A program made the position numbers and the translations under genes. 64,000 nt of DNA from Gemmata palustris (lineage in GTDB: Bacteria > Planctomycetota > Planctomycetia > Gemmatales > Gemmataceae): contig NZ_JAGKQQ010000001.1 in the NCBI RefSeq assembly GCF_017939745.1, forward strand, positions 6,711,299-6,775,298, read 5' to 3'. The notes beneath the pieces are model-generated. The model was not told where the DNA came from and did no database searches. It was given only the letters and a program-made list of their open reading frames with translations. Positions 1-8,949 of the stretch are shown here, one piece after another (the stretch's first letter is position 1; every line of letters starts with the position of its first letter).

Positions 1-1
1 C

Positions 2-820
2 CTCGTGAGCGGCGGGAGCGTGGCGAACTCGGTCATCGCGTGCTCGCAACTCGGCGGCAAGGGGGCGTTCATCGGGTGCGTCGGCGACGACCGCTACGGC
101 CTCCACTACAGCGAAGAGTTCCGCGAACTGGACATCGATTTCGCGAACCCGCCGCTGGTGGGCGAAACGACCGGCACCTGCGTGAGCATTATCACGCCCG
201 ACGCCGAGCGCACGATGCGGACGTGCCTCGCGGTCTCGAGCCACCTCGCCGCGCGCCACGTCCCCGTGGAGAAGATCGCCGCGAGCGAGTGGCTCTTCGT
301 GGAGGGTTACATTTTCGCGAACCCCGCGACCGGTCAACTCGCGATCCGCGAATCGCTCCAGGCGGCGAAGGCGAGCGGAACGAAGGTCGCGCTGACGTGT
401 TCCGACGCCTTCGTTCCGCAAGTGTTCGGCGAAGCGTTCCACGGAGCGCTCAAGCAAAGCGACCTGCTCTTCTGCAACGCGACCGAAGCAATGGCTATTG
501 CGGGCGGGAGCACGGCCGAGGTCGCGTTCGCGAACTTGAAGGGCGTCGTTCCGAACGCGGTCGTCACCGACGGGCCGAACGGCGCGTTCCTCCGGTACCA
601 CGGGGCGGAGCACCACGTTCCGGCGTTCGCGTGCAAGCCGATCGACGTGACCGGCGCGGGCGACATGTTCGCGGGATCGTTCCTCTACGGGATCACGCAC
701 GGGATCGCCGCGGAGAAGGCGGCCCGCGCCGCGAACTTCCTCGCGATGAAGGTGATTACCCAGATCGGCGCCCGGCTCCACCACGGGGCTCGCGATTACT
801 GGCGCGAGGCGTGTATTTAG
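2..820 (+). CDS. PfkB-family sugar/nucleoside kinase, 5' truncated by window edge
   Basis: This is the C-terminal 270 or so residues of a ribokinase/adenosine-kinase-like enzyme that phosphorylates a sugar or nucleoside with ATP in the cytoplasm. The frame is open to the window edge, and the first visible residues (GGSVANSV) correspond to the substrate-binding GGSxAN motif near the N-terminus of this family, so only a short N-terminal piece is missing. The PfkB signature 2 is intact near the C-terminus (DVTGAGDMFAGSFLYG), including the GAGD anion hole with the catalytic Asp. The VVTDGPNGAF segment before it also fits the family. The GGSxANS start and overall arrangement favour an adenosine-kinase-like subgroup, but the substrate cannot be fixed from sequence alone. 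Confidence 0.9.
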   Translation, partial: LVSGGSVANSVIACSQLGGKGAFIGCVGDDRYGLHYSEEFRELDIDFANPPLVGETTGTCVSIITPDAERTMRTCLAVSSHLAARHVPVEKIAASEWLFVEGYIFANPATGQLAIRESLQAAKASGTKVALTCSDAFVPQVFGEAFHGALKQSDLLFCNATEAMAIAGGSTAEVAFANLKGVVPNAVVTDGPNGAFLRYHGAEHHVPAFACKPIDVTGAGDMFAGSFLYGITHGIAAEKAARAANFLAMKVITQIGARLHHGARDYWREACI

Positions 821-906
821 CCGCGCGGTTTGTGTTCCGTGTTTGGTACCCAACACGAACGCCCGGCCCGACTTACCCCGAATACGAAACACGAAGCATC
901 ACGCAC

Positions 907-1482
907 ATGGGACGAACGAGAACGTTTATCGGCATCGACATTGGCGACGCGATTCGCGGGAGCGCCGTTGCGCTCCAGAAGGAACTGACGAAAATCAGCG
1001 CCGGGGTCAAGTGGACGGCGCCGGAGAGCATGCACATCACACTGCTGTTCCTGGGCGAAGTGGACGACCGCGAACTGCACCCGGTGTGCAAGGCCGTGAA
1101 AGCGGTCGCCGCGGGCGAAGCGCCGTTCTCACTCCGGGTATCCGGTGTGGGGGCGTTCCCGAACCCCCGGCGCCCGAAGGTGCTGTGGGGCGGCGTCACC
1201 GACGGCGCGGAACCGCTCCAACGGCTGTACACGGCGCTCGAAGAAGAGATGCTGGAACTGGGCTGCTACCGCACGGAGGAGCGCGGGTACACGCCGCACC
1301 TCACGCTCGGGCGCATCAACAGCCCGGAAGATGGCGTCGCGCTCGTGGCCGAACTGCCCAAGCGGATGGCGTGGCAGGGCGGGCGGGTCGCGGTCGGTGA
1401 GGTGATAGTGTACAGCAGCGAGATGGACCGCGACGGCCCGGTGTACACGGTTATGGGCCGCGCGCCGCTGACGGGAAAGTAG
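907..1482 (+). CDS. thpR: RNA 2',3'-cyclic phosphodiesterase (2H/LigT family)
   Basis: A 191-residue 2H-phosphoesterase that opens 2',3'-cyclic phosphate ends of RNA. The two family HxT motifs are present: HITLLFLGE at residues 43-51 and HLTLGRI at 131-137, spaced as usual for bacterial ThpR/LigT. Length matches the family (about 180-200 residues). The frame is open further upstream, but the ATG at 907 begins the conserved RTFIGIDI strand that opens this fold, so I chose it. It lies 86 bp after the kinase gene, on the same strand. The physiological substrate of bacterial ThpR proteins is not settled, so the role is inferred from the fold. Confidence 0.9.
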   Translation: MGRTRTFIGIDIGDAIRGSAVALQKELTKISAGVKWTAPESMHITLLFLGEVDDRELHPVCKAVKAVAAGEAPFSLRVSGVGAFPNPRRPKVLWGGVTDGAEPLQRLYTALEEEMLELGCYRTEERGYTPHLTLGRINSPEDGVALVAELPKRMAWQGGRVAVGEVIVYSSEMDRDGPVYTVMGRAPLTGK

Positions 1483-1811
1483 AACCGGGGTCGCGGGTTA
1501 CGCGGCCCGCCCGTCTTCAACTCCGTGCTCGAGAACGAGCACCTCGGTTCCTTTCACCCGATAATTAATCCCTCAAGTTCCGCACACATTTTCGGTGCGG
1601 CTCCTCCCTCGGAAGCCACCGCGCGCTGACCTTTTGGCCGCGCTCGTGCCAACGGCTATACGCAATCTGCACATACATCAAGTCCGCTACCACCCGCGCA
1701 CACCCGCGCCGGGAGTGGGCTGTTCACCTTCCGCTCCCGGCGCGGGCGAGGTATAACAAGTGAACTCGCTTGTCCGCCCGTTCACTGTTCCGACTCACCA
1801 GGACGCCACGA
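1483..1811 (+). other. dnaE upstream region with GC-rich hairpin
   Basis: This 329-base non-coding stretch precedes dnaE. A perfect 13-bp inverted repeat (CCCGCGCCGGGAG at 1703-1715, complement at 1734-1746) with an 18-base loop lies 65 bases before the dnaE start. There is no U-tract after it, so it is not a typical intrinsic terminator. It may be a structured 5' leader or end the upstream transcript. No other feature is visible. Confidence 0.4.
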
Positions 1812-4800
1812 ATGGCCCGCTGCTTCTGCCACTTGCACCTGCACACGCACTACAGCATGTTGGACGGGTTCAACCGCATCCCGCCGCTGGTGAAGCAGAC
1901 AAAAGAACTGGGCATGAACGCGGTCGCCATCACCGACCACGGGAACCTGTACGGCGCCATCGAGTTCTACATGGAGTGCAAGAAGGGCGGCATCAAGCCC
2001 ATCATCGGGTACGAGGCGTACCTGGCGCCGGGTTCGCGCCTGGAGCGCGACAGCAAAGGCGAACTCGGCTTCTCCACGCACCTCACCCTGCTCGCCAAAA
2101 ACGAAGCCGGGCTCAAGAACCTCATCAAGCTGTCGAGCATCGCGTACCTGGAAGGGTTCTACCGCAACCCGCGCATCGACAAAGAGATCCTCGAGCAGTA
2201 CCACGAAGGCATCATGTGCCTGAGCGGGTGCCTGGCGGGCGAGTTCAACCAGTACATCATCAAGGACAAGCCCCACGAGGCCGAGAAGACCGCCAAATGG
2301 TTCCGTAAGGTGTTTGGTGAAGACTTCTACATCGAGATCCAGAACAACGGCATCGGGCTCCAGGACCAATGTACCCCGGTGGCCGCGGACATCGCGAACA
2401 AGCTCGGCGTGCCGCTCGTGGCCACCGCGGACGCGCACTACCTGTGCTCCGAGGACGCCCAGGCGCACGACGTGCTGTTCTGCATCAACACGCGCCAGAT
2501 GCACGACCCGCGGAAGAAGAAGTACCCCGAAGAGCGGATGGCGAACCCGTACTTCGTCCGCAGCCCGGAGGACATGTACCGGCTCTTCCCCAACCACCCG
2601 GACGCCGTCGCGCGCAGCCAGGAGATCGCGGACAAAGTCGACATCGACATCGACTTCAAGAAGCGCTACTTCCCGGTGTTCGTCACGCCCGACGAGAAGA
2701 CGCCCGACGCGTACCTGCGCGAGCTGTGCGAACGGGGCATGTACGAACGGTACGGGGCCGAGCCGAGCGAGGCGGTGCGCAAGCGCCTGGACCACGAGCT
2801 CGGCATCATCAACAAGATGGGGTTCCCCACTTACTTCCTCGTGGTGTGGGACTTCGTCCGGTTCGCGCGCGAGGAGGGCATCCCGTGTACGGCCCGCGGA
2901 TCGGGCTGTGGGGCGATCGTTTGCTACCTGTTGTACATGAGCCACGTCTGCCCGCTCGAGTACGACTTGCTGTTCGAGCGGTTCCTCGACCCGAACCGGT
3001 CCGAGGCGCCCGACATCGATATCGACTTCTGCCAGGAGCGGCGCGAGCTGGTCATCGACTACGTGAAGCGGAAGTACGGCGTCGAGTCGGTCGCCCAGAT
3101 CGGCACGTTCGGTACGCTCGCGGCGAAGGCCGCGCTCAAGGACGTGGGGCGCGTGCTGGGGCAGACCCCGGAGCGCATGAACGCGCTGTGCAAGCTCGTC
3201 CCGATGAAGGGGGCGATCTCGAAGAGCCTCCAGGAGGCGCTCGACGAGTCGCCGGACTTCAAGCGCGAGTACGACCAGGACCCCTCGATCCGCGAAGTGG
3301 TCGACATCGCCCTGAAACTCGAAGGGGCGAACCGCAACGTGGGCACGCACGCGGCCGGCGTGGTGATCGCGAACGGCCCGGTCACGAACTACGTGCCGGT
3401 CCAGCGCCCGCCCAAGAAGGGCGACGACAATTCCAGCGACGCGACCACGATGACGACCCAGTGGGAAATGGGCATCCTCGAGAAGGTCGGGCTGCTGAAG
3501 ATGGACTTCCTGGGGTTGCGCAACCTCACGGTCCTCGACAACTGCGTGAAGCTCATCAAGAAGACCCGCGGTCAGGTCGTGGACCCGATGACGTTCCCGC
3601 TCGACGACCCGGAGACGTACCGGCTGCTCCAGCGCGGCGACGCCAAGGGCGTGTTCCAGCTCGAAAGCGAGGGCATCCGCGAGCTCCTGAAGCGGATGAA
3701 GCCGGACAACATCCGCGACCTGATCGCGGTGCTCGCGCTGTACCGCCCCGGCCCGCTCGAGGGCGGCATGGTGGACGAGTACGTCGAGTGCAAGAACGGC
3801 CGCAAGAAGCCCGAGTACGCGCACCCGATCATGGAAGAGGTGCTGAGCGAGACTTACGGCGTCATGGTGTACCAGGAGCAGATCATGCGGATGTTGAACC
3901 GCATGGGGGGCATTGAACTCGCCAAAGCCTATGCGTGCATCAAGGCCATCAGCAAGAAGAACTTCGAGATCATCAACACGCGCAAGGCCGACTTCATTGC
4001 GGGCTCGACGCAGCGGGACATGAGCGCGGAAAAGGCCGAAGAAATCTTCGACCTGATCGTGAAGTTCGGCGGCTACGGCTTCAACAAATCACACACCGCG
4101 GCCTACGCACAGATCGGGTACCAGACGGCGTACCTGAAGGCCCACTTCACCGCGGAATACATGGCCGCGCTGCTCTCGTCGGAAATCGATGACGGGAACA
4201 AGCGCGACGTGTTCATCGACCACATCTCCGACGCACGGAAGCTCGGTATCGATGTGCTCCCGCCGGACGTGAACCGCGGGCTGGCCGACTTCGACGTGCA
4301 GCACAACCGCATCATCTTCGGCCTCACGGCCATCAAGGGTTTGGGGCGCGGGGCCGCGCAGGAAATCGTTCGCGCCCGGAACGAGGGCGGGAAGTTCAAG
4401 GACTTGTTCGACTTCTGCGAGCGGATCGACCGGCGCATCGTGCAGAAGGGCGCCGTCGAGAAGATGATCCAGGCCGGGGCGTTCGACGTGTTCGGCAGGC
4501 GCGCGGCGCACTTCGCGGCGGTCGCGAAGGCGTACCAGGCGGCCGACGAGCGGGCGTCCGAGAAGCGCCGCGGGCAGAAGAGCTTCCTCGATCTGTTCGA
4601 GGGCGACGACGGCGCGGACGATGGAGGCGCGAAGCACCACGGGCTACCCGACGTTCCCGAGTGGCCGGAGACGGAGCGCCTCAAGTTCGAGAAAGAGGCG
4701 CTCGACTTCTACATTTCGAGCCACCCGCTCGCGCAGCACGACGAGCAGTTGCGCCGGTTCCGCACGCACGATGCGGGCGACCTCGCGAAGGGCGGCAAGA

Positions 4801-5330
4801 ACGGCACCGAGGCCCGCATCGGCGGGATGATTACGAACCTCGACGTGCGCACCGCGAACAAGGGCCGCAACATCGGCCGCAAGTACGCGATGTTCCGCAT
4901 CGAGGACTTCACCGGGTCCGTGCGCTGCATCATGTGGTCCGACGAGTATTCGCGGTTCAAGGACCAAGTGGACTCGGACACGGTCGCGGTGTTCGAGGGC
5001 GTGCTGAACTGGGCCGCGGACCGTGCCGAGCCGGACTTCGCCATCAAGAAGATCATCACGCTCGACGAGGCCCGGGCCGAGTTCACCAAGAGCATGGTGC
5101 TGAAACTCGCCTACACCGAGGACGAAGAGACGCTGCGAAAACTGGACGCGGTGAGCCTCATTTTGAAGCGCCATAAGGGGCCGTGCCCGGTGTACATGAA
5201 CGTCCGCGACCCGAACGGCAAACAGGTGCAGTTGAAGCTCAGTGACGAGTTTCGTGTTAACCCGGCCGCACTGAAGCTCGAAGAACTGGAGATGCTGTTG
5301 GGGCCGGGCGCGATCATTTTCTCGCGGTAG
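1812..5330 (+). CDS. dnaE: DNA polymerase III alpha subunit (DnaE1)
   Basis: The 1172-residue replicative polymerase alpha subunit, of normal DnaE1 length. An N-terminal PHP domain begins at residue 7 (HLHLHTHYSMLDG, AITDHGNLYG, IGYEAYLAPG, ATADAHYL). These metal-ligand positions look intact, as in Thermus DnaE and unlike the degenerate E. coli PHP, so a PHP-borne proofreading activity is possible. The polymerase core carries PDIDIDF at 400-406 with the catalytic aspartates at 401 and 403, and the GTHAAGVVI and GGYGFNKSHTAAYA motifs. An OB-fold follows near residues 1000-1060 (GGMITNLDVRTANKGR). The ATG at 1812 is preferred over an upstream TTG because it starts directly before the PHP motif. 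A hypothetical gene follows 9 bp downstream. Confidence 0.98.
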   Translation: MARCFCHLHLHTHYSMLDGFNRIPPLVKQTKELGMNAVAITDHGNLYGAIEFYMECKKGGIKPIIGYEAYLAPGSRLERDSKGELGFSTHLTLLAKNEAGLKNLIKLSSIAYLEGFYRNPRIDKEILEQYHEGIMCLSGCLAGEFNQYIIKDKPHEAEKTAKWFRKVFGEDFYIEIQNNGIGLQDQCTPVAADIANKLGVPLVATADAHYLCSEDAQAHDVLFCINTRQMHDPRKKKYPEERMANPYFVRSPEDMYRLFPNHPDAVARSQEIADKVDIDIDFKKRYFPVFVTPDEKTPDAYLRELCERGMYERYGAEPSEAVRKRLDHELGIINKMGFPTYFLVVWDFVRFAREEGIPCTARGSGCGAIVCYLLYMSHVCPLEYDLLFERFLDPNRSEAPDIDIDFCQERRELVIDYVKRKYGVESVAQIGTFGTLAAKAALKDVGRVLGQTPERMNALCKLVPMKGAISKSLQEALDESPDFKREYDQDPSIREVVDIALKLEGANRNVGTHAAGVVIANGPVTNYVPVQRPPKKGDDNSSDATTMTTQWEMGILEKVGLLKMDFLGLRNLTVLDNCVKLIKKTRGQVVDPMTFPLDDPETYRLLQRGDAKGVFQLESEGIRELLKRMKPDNIRDLIAVLALYRPGPLEGGMVDEYVECKNGRKKPEYAHPIMEEVLSETYGVMVYQEQIMRMLNRMGGIELAKAYACIKAISKKNFEIINTRKADFIAGSTQRDMSAEKAEEIFDLIVKFGGYGFNKSHTAAYAQIGYQTAYLKAHFTAEYMAALLSSEIDDGNKRDVFIDHISDARKLGIDVLPPDVNRGLADFDVQHNRIIFGLTAIKGLGRGAAQEIVRARNEGGKFKDLFDFCERIDRRIVQKGAVEKMIQAGAFDVFGRRAAHFAAVAKAYQAADERASEKRRGQKSFLDLFEGDDGADDGGAKHHGLPDVPEWPETERLKFEKEALDFYISSHPLAQHDEQLRRFRTHDAGDLAKGGKNGTEARIGGMITNLDVRTANKGRNIGRKYAMFRIEDFTGSVRCIMWSDEYSRFKDQVDSDTVAVFEGVLNWAADRAEPDFAIKKIITLDEARAEFTKSMVLKLAYTEDEETLRKLDAVSLILKRHKGPCPVYMNVRDPNGKQVQLKLSDEFRVNPAALKLEELEMLLGPGAIIFSR

Positions 5331-5339
5331 GGCACCGGT

Positions 5340-5990
5340 ATGCCGGTTACGGTCGAATTCTTGACGCCCGCCGACTTGCGCGACGTCCTGCGCGGAATGG
5401 CTGCGGTGTCCGTTTTGCACGGGGAATGCGACCACACGTTCCGTGTGGTGGGTAGCACCGCGGTGGCTCGATGGGGGGATTTTGCCGGGAACAGTGGCCA
5501 CTTCCTGTTCCACCCGACCGGGAGCGTGATCCTCGGCTTTGACCACGAGTCACCGATGAGCCCCCACGCGAACACCGGGCGGAACGATTTCCGCGCGTGG
5601 CCCGGTGTGTACGAATCGCTCCCCGAGTCGTTGATGGCCGCGATCCGTGCGAACCCCTTCGAGCCCGAGTTCGATCTCCGAGAGGTCACGTTCTGTTTGT
5701 GGAATCAGACCGTTACCAAGTGTTGGCAGAAAGGACACATCGAGTACCCGGAACGAGATTACGGGGACGCGGATGGCGAAGGGTACATCCTGGGCTGGCT
5801 GTGTAACTATTTCCGCGACTTTGTTGGTGAGTTTCGGGAAACGTACAAATGGGTCTTAGATACGGGAGCCGTTGCGGAGTTGCTTTCGGGTGACGAAATC
5901 ACGCGCGAGTGCGTCCGGCTATTGGGACCGGATCGCGATTCGGACGCGGTTGTTACGGAACTCGCGGCGATGGGGTTCCGCATCGTCTGA
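5340..5990 (+). CDS. Hypothetical protein, immediately downstream of dnaE
   Basis: A 216-residue protein that I do not recognise. It begins with ATG only 9 bp after the dnaE stop, so the two may be co-transcribed. It has no signal peptide or membrane segment and looks cytosolic. It is rich in aromatic residues (FRAWPGVYESLP, GYILGWLCNYFRDF). The central part has acidic and histidine-bearing stretches (ILGFDHESPMSPH), but no recognised catalytic motif. Codon use resembles neighbouring genes. A role in replication is not implied by position alone. Confidence 0.7.
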   Translation: MPVTVEFLTPADLRDVLRGMAAVSVLHGECDHTFRVVGSTAVARWGDFAGNSGHFLFHPTGSVILGFDHESPMSPHANTGRNDFRAWPGVYESLPESLMAAIRANPFEPEFDLREVTFCLWNQTVTKCWQKGHIEYPERDYGDADGEGYILGWLCNYFRDFVGEFRETYKWVLDTGAVAELLSGDEITRECVRLLGPDRDSDAVVTELAAMGFRIV

Positions 5991-6001
5991 GTCGATGAGC
6001 C

Positions 6002-6688
6002 TTACGCGGTCGGTTCGGAGATGGTGCGAGCGTAGCGCGCGAGGAGCATCTGCACGGCCTGAATCGTTTGCCACTCGGCGAACCCGATCCGCACCTCGGT
6101 GCCGTCCTCGTTCGCGTCAATGTTCTCGACGGCCGTGGTCAGCCCCTTGTGCAGATAGTCCAGGATTTCGGCGAGGCGAGCGGCTTGCGACGGTGTGAGT
6201 TTCTGCGGGAGCGGCGGGACGTCGTCGTCGAACGCAGTCCACCCGCCCGCCGGGGGCGGGGACGGAGCGACCGTGCGCTGGCTGTCGGCCACCGAGACGC
6301 GCCCGGACGCGGCCTGGAGCTCGTCGGCCCGGATCGTTTGCACCTGCCCGCCCGCGTTGTTGGCGGGCACGGCGGCCTTGCGTGCCGCGATCTCTTCCAT
6401 CGTCCCGAAGAGCAACATGCTCCGGCCGATCGAAACTTGATCGCCGGGGCGCAGGCGCCGGATCTGGACCGCGGTGCCGTTCACCCGCGTGCCGTTCGTA
6501 CTGTCGAGGTCCGTCAGGATGATGTCGTTGTCTTCGACCTGCACCTTGGCGTGGAACCGGCTGACGCGCTCGTCGTTGAGTCGAAGGCCGTTGCCCTCTT
6601 CCCGGCCGATCGTGACGGGGATGGGCAGGTCTTTGTAGACCCGGCCCTTATCGACCCCTTCGAGAACCAGGAAGGTAACGGTGCGCAT
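6002..6688 (-). CDS. FHA domain protein
   Basis: A 228-residue cytosolic protein with an N-terminal forkhead-associated domain, which binds phosphothreonine peptides. The FHA signature is complete: GR at residues 28-29, SRFHAKV at 43-49 and STNGTRVNG at 63-71, the residues that contact phosphothreonine and shape the loops. A low-complexity alanine/proline linker follows (about 105-160), then a C-terminal helical domain (about 165-228). The gene is convergent with the dnaE-side hypothetical gene, with only 11 bp between stops. FHA proteins usually work with Ser/Thr kinases, which are abundant in Gemmata-like genomes, but none is encoded here. The start ATG has an AGGA sequence upstream. Confidence 0.92.
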   Translation of the reverse strand: MRTVTFLVLEGVDKGRVYKDLPIPVTIGREEGNGLRLNDERVSRFHAKVQVEDNDIILTDLDSTNGTRVNGTAVQIRRLRPGDQVSIGRSMLLFGTMEEIAARKAAVPANNAGGQVQTIRADELQAASGRVSVADSQRTVAPSPPPAGGWTAFDDDVPPLPQKLTPSQAARLAEILDYLHKGLTTAVENIDANEDGTEVRIGFAEWQTIQAVQMLLARYARTISEPTA

Positions 6689-6926
6689 TGAAAGGATCCT
6701 GTGCCAGCGCCCAGACCCGATTAGAAGCGGGAGGCCCGATGGATGTGGTATAGCACAACCAATTCGGGCCGGGCGTAAAAACCACGGATGGGATGTTCGT
6801 CCCTACGGGTTATTGTCCGCGTTTCAGGCGGGCGTGTCAATTTCACCGTGGGCACAGCCATTTCAACCCACGGGCCTTCAGAAAACAAGGCTTCACGCGC
6901 CGGAATTACGACGTGCCGCACGCGAC

Positions 6927-7817
6927 CTAATCATTCACTTTAAACGACGTGAACATCCGGCGGACGACCGCACTGTCGTGCGCGATGTTTTTCGCCCGGA
7001 CGCCGTACACGTAGAGCCGCGGGCGCCCGCCCTCGGTCACGAGGATCAGCCACTCGACAACCTTCCCGCGCGGCGAATCCATGTGGACCTCGATCCCCCA
7101 CGCATTTTTGAACCGGATCTCGGCTTCCTTGGTGACGGTGCCCTCGAGTCGCGCCTTTTCGCGATCCAGTTCGGTCCGAATCGCGGAGGCGGTGAAAACT
7201 TTGTCCTTATCGGCCGCGATCGACGCGGCGAACCCCGGGTCCAGGTCGCCCCACGCCAGCCACGCGGTCGAGCGCGTGTACCACCCTTCGGAGGTGAATC
7301 GCTTTCCGCCGGTGATCGACTCGGCCGTGCTCGCGCCCGTGTCCTCTTCTGTGGGGCGCCCGGGGAGCAGAACGGAACACGAACCGTCGGGCGGAGTGTA
7401 CTCTGTCCACCCGCGCTCCGACACGCGCCCGGACCCGTACCCGAGAGCGGCGACCGTCAACCCCATTACCACGACCGTGATCGCCAGCGCCGCAACGATC
7501 ACGATCGTGACCAGGACGGCGCGCGGTTTCGCGCTTGTGTGCGGCGCGGCGCGGCGCGCCCTCGGCTTCGGGGGCACGTCTTCGTCGAGCGAGAGCGGCC
7601 GCGGCTCGACCAACTTCGCGACCGGGATGACGGGCGCCGGCGGTTCCGGTGTGTGGGGCGGACCGGGAGGTGCGAGGGCCGGTTCAACGACCGTAGGTGT
7701 CACGGGAAGTGCGGTCACCACGGCCTGGCACCACGGGCACAGGGTCGGCCTGCCGAGCGCTTCGTCGGGCACCTGGAACGGCTTATCGCAACTGGTGCAG
7801 TGGACCGGAACGAACAT
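6927..7817 (-). CDS. Zinc-ribbon (MJ0042-like) single-pass membrane protein
   Basis: A 296-residue protein with an N-terminal zinc ribbon (VHCTSCDKPFQVPDEALG then LCPWCQ), giving two CxxC pairs that resemble the MJ0042 finger. A proline-rich linker follows, then a basic stretch (KPRARRAAPH) and one transmembrane helix near residues 115-140 (VTIVIVAALAITVVVMGL). The rest, about 150 residues, should lie outside the membrane and includes a WTEYTPPDGSCSVLLPGRP segment of a type seen repeatedly in planctomycete proteins. The frame is open 39 codons further upstream, but the ATG at 7817 starts directly before the zinc ribbon. The function is unknown; sensing or signalling is an inference from architecture only. 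Confidence 0.75.
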   Translation of the reverse strand: MFVPVHCTSCDKPFQVPDEALGRPTLCPWCQAVVTALPVTPTVVEPALAPPGPPHTPEPPAPVIPVAKLVEPRPLSLDEDVPPKPRARRAAPHTSAKPRAVLVTIVIVAALAITVVVMGLTVAALGYGSGRVSERGWTEYTPPDGSCSVLLPGRPTEEDTGASTAESITGGKRFTSEGWYTRSTAWLAWGDLDPGFAASIAADKDKVFTASAIRTELDREKARLEGTVTKEAEIRFKNAWGIEVHMDSPRGKVVEWLILVTEGGRPRLYVYGVRAKNIAHDSAVVRRMFTSFKVND

Positions 7818-7956
7818 GCGTCGCCCTGTTACTCGGTGGAGCGCGGGCGCGGTGCCCGCTAATACGACGAGAACGCCGACATGATGGGTGATGGTTACAC
7901 GGGAAATTCGCCGGAACCGCTCCCGCTCGGTCAACGGATCGAGTTCCGGTGGTGCG

Positions 7957-8541
7957 TTAGCGCAAGAGCTTAGCAGCTTTCACGACGTACTGGGCGCCGC
8001 TCCCGACGGTCGCCGCGAGCATCGCCCAGAGCAGCACCCGTTGCACCGGGGTCAGCACCGCGAGCACGTCCGCCGTGCCCGGAAGCGTGTCGAGCCAGCG
8101 GATGAGTAGCACGCCGATCAGCACGGCGCACTGGAGCGCCATCTTCAATTTGCCGAACCAGTCCGCGCCGAATTTCTTGCCCGTGGCTTCTACCATTCCG
8201 CGGATGCCCGTCACCAGCAACTCGCGGCACACCACCACCGTCACCATCCACGGATCGATGCCGGCGGGCTCCACGGGGATCAGATAAATGAACGTCCCGC
8301 ACACGAGGACCTTATCGGTCAGCGGATCGAGGTTGCGCCCCACGAGCGTGAGCGGACCGTACTTTCGTGCCCACCACCCGTCCAACCAGTCGGTCGCGGT
8401 CGCGACGAGGAAGACGACGAGGCCCGCGAGCCACGCGCCGTGAACAATGCACGCGAACAGCACCACCGCGAGCGGGACGCGGGCGAACGAAAGCAGGTTA
8501 GGGGCGTTCAGAAGTGATTCGGGCACGGGAGGCGCGGACAT
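7957..8541 (-). CDS. pgsA: CDP-diacylglycerol--glycerol-3-phosphate 3-phosphatidyltransferase
   Basis: A 194-residue integral membrane enzyme of the CDP-alcohol phosphatidyltransferase family, probably making phosphatidylglycerophosphate for phosphatidylglycerol synthesis. The full catalytic signature D-x2-DG-x2-AR-x8-G-x3-D-x3-D is present with D51, D54, G55, A58, R59, G68, D72 and D76. Several hydrophobic helices surround it. Length and the N-terminal LNAPNLLSFARV motif match PgsA. The ATG at 8541 is preferred over an upstream in-frame ATG because it gives the usual short N-terminus before LNAPN. The PgsA assignment over other members of the family (for example cardiolipin or inositol enzymes) rests on overall resemblance. 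Confidence 0.88.
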   Translation of the reverse strand: MSAPPVPESLLNAPNLLSFARVPLAVVLFACIVHGAWLAGLVVFLVATATDWLDGWWARKYGPLTLVGRNLDPLTDKVLVCGTFIYLIPVEPAGIDPWMVTVVVCRELLVTGIRGMVEATGKKFGADWFGKLKMALQCAVLIGVLLIRWLDTLPGTADVLAVLTPVQRVLLWAMLAATVGSGAQYVVKAAKLLR

Positions 8542-8609
8542 GGGATACCCTATCAACGGCCGAAGCGACGGGCGCGGGATCATTGTCGCGAATGAGAGGA
8601 GAAACGACA

Positions 8610-8636
8610 CCGGCCGCAGAGCGCGTCTGCGGCCGG
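8610..8636 (-). terminator. GC-rich hairpin after the small lipoprotein gene
   Basis: A perfect 11-bp stem (CCGGCCGCAGA with its complement) and a 5-base loop lie 40 bases downstream of the lipoprotein stop on the minus strand. The following bases contain only a short T-run (CGTTTCT), so this is a weak or factor-assisted terminator candidate. Confidence 0.4.
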
Positions 8637-8675
8637 AGTGCGTGGGCGGCTCTTACAACTCAGTCCAGTAACGGC

Positions 8676-8858
8676 TCACTTGATCGGTTCGATCGGAGGG
8701 GGGGCCGGTGCGCCGCGCCCCTTGTCTTTTCCAGTCTTTAGTTCACCGACTGGAGCTGAGGCCGGTTGAGGAGACGTTTTGGGTGAATCCCCGCAACCCG
8801 CAAGCACGAGGACCGGTAGGACGAACATTGCGGCGGCCAGAAGTCGACGGATAAACAC
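8676..8858 (-). CDS. Small proline-rich lipoprotein
   Basis: A 60-residue predicted lipoprotein. It has a positively charged start (MFIRR), a hydrophobic core and a clear lipobox LAGC, so the mature protein would start at Cys22 and be only 39 residues, rich in Pro, Ala and Lys. It lies 91 bp downstream of the DUF1559 gene on the same strand. Tiny lipoproteins beside DUF1559 genes are a recurring planctomycete arrangement from general knowledge. The function is unknown; an accessory role in assembly of the prepilin-like protein is only an inference from position. Confidence 0.75.
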   Translation of the reverse strand: MFIRRLLAAAMFVLPVLVLAGCGDSPKTSPQPASAPVGELKTGKDKGRGAPAPPPIEPIK

Positions 8859-8895
8859 GGGTAACCACCTCAGGTGCGGAATAAGAACGGTTTAA

Positions 8896-8925
8896 GGAGG
8901 ACGGGGCAAAAGAGCCCTGTCCTCC
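8896..8925 (-). terminator. Hairpin between DUF1559 and small lipoprotein genes
   Basis: A 12-bp stem with one G-T pair (GGAGGACGGGGC pairing with GCCCTGTCCTCC) and a 6-base loop lies 24 bases after the DUF1559 stop. There is no good U-tract, so partial termination or transcript stabilisation are both possible. Confidence 0.4.
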
Positions 8926-8949
8926 GGGTTGTGATTGATCGTTGGCGGA

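Noticed and set aside
1782-3824. A 680-codon open frame on the minus strand opposite dnaE
   Set aside because: It is a high-GC mirror frame with arginine/valine/leucine-rich, motif-free sequence, while the plus strand encodes DnaE without doubt.
7081-7884. Plus-strand frame opposite the zinc-ribbon protein
   Set aside because: It is threonine/serine-rich mirror sequence with no motif, whereas the minus strand shows a zinc ribbon and a membrane helix.
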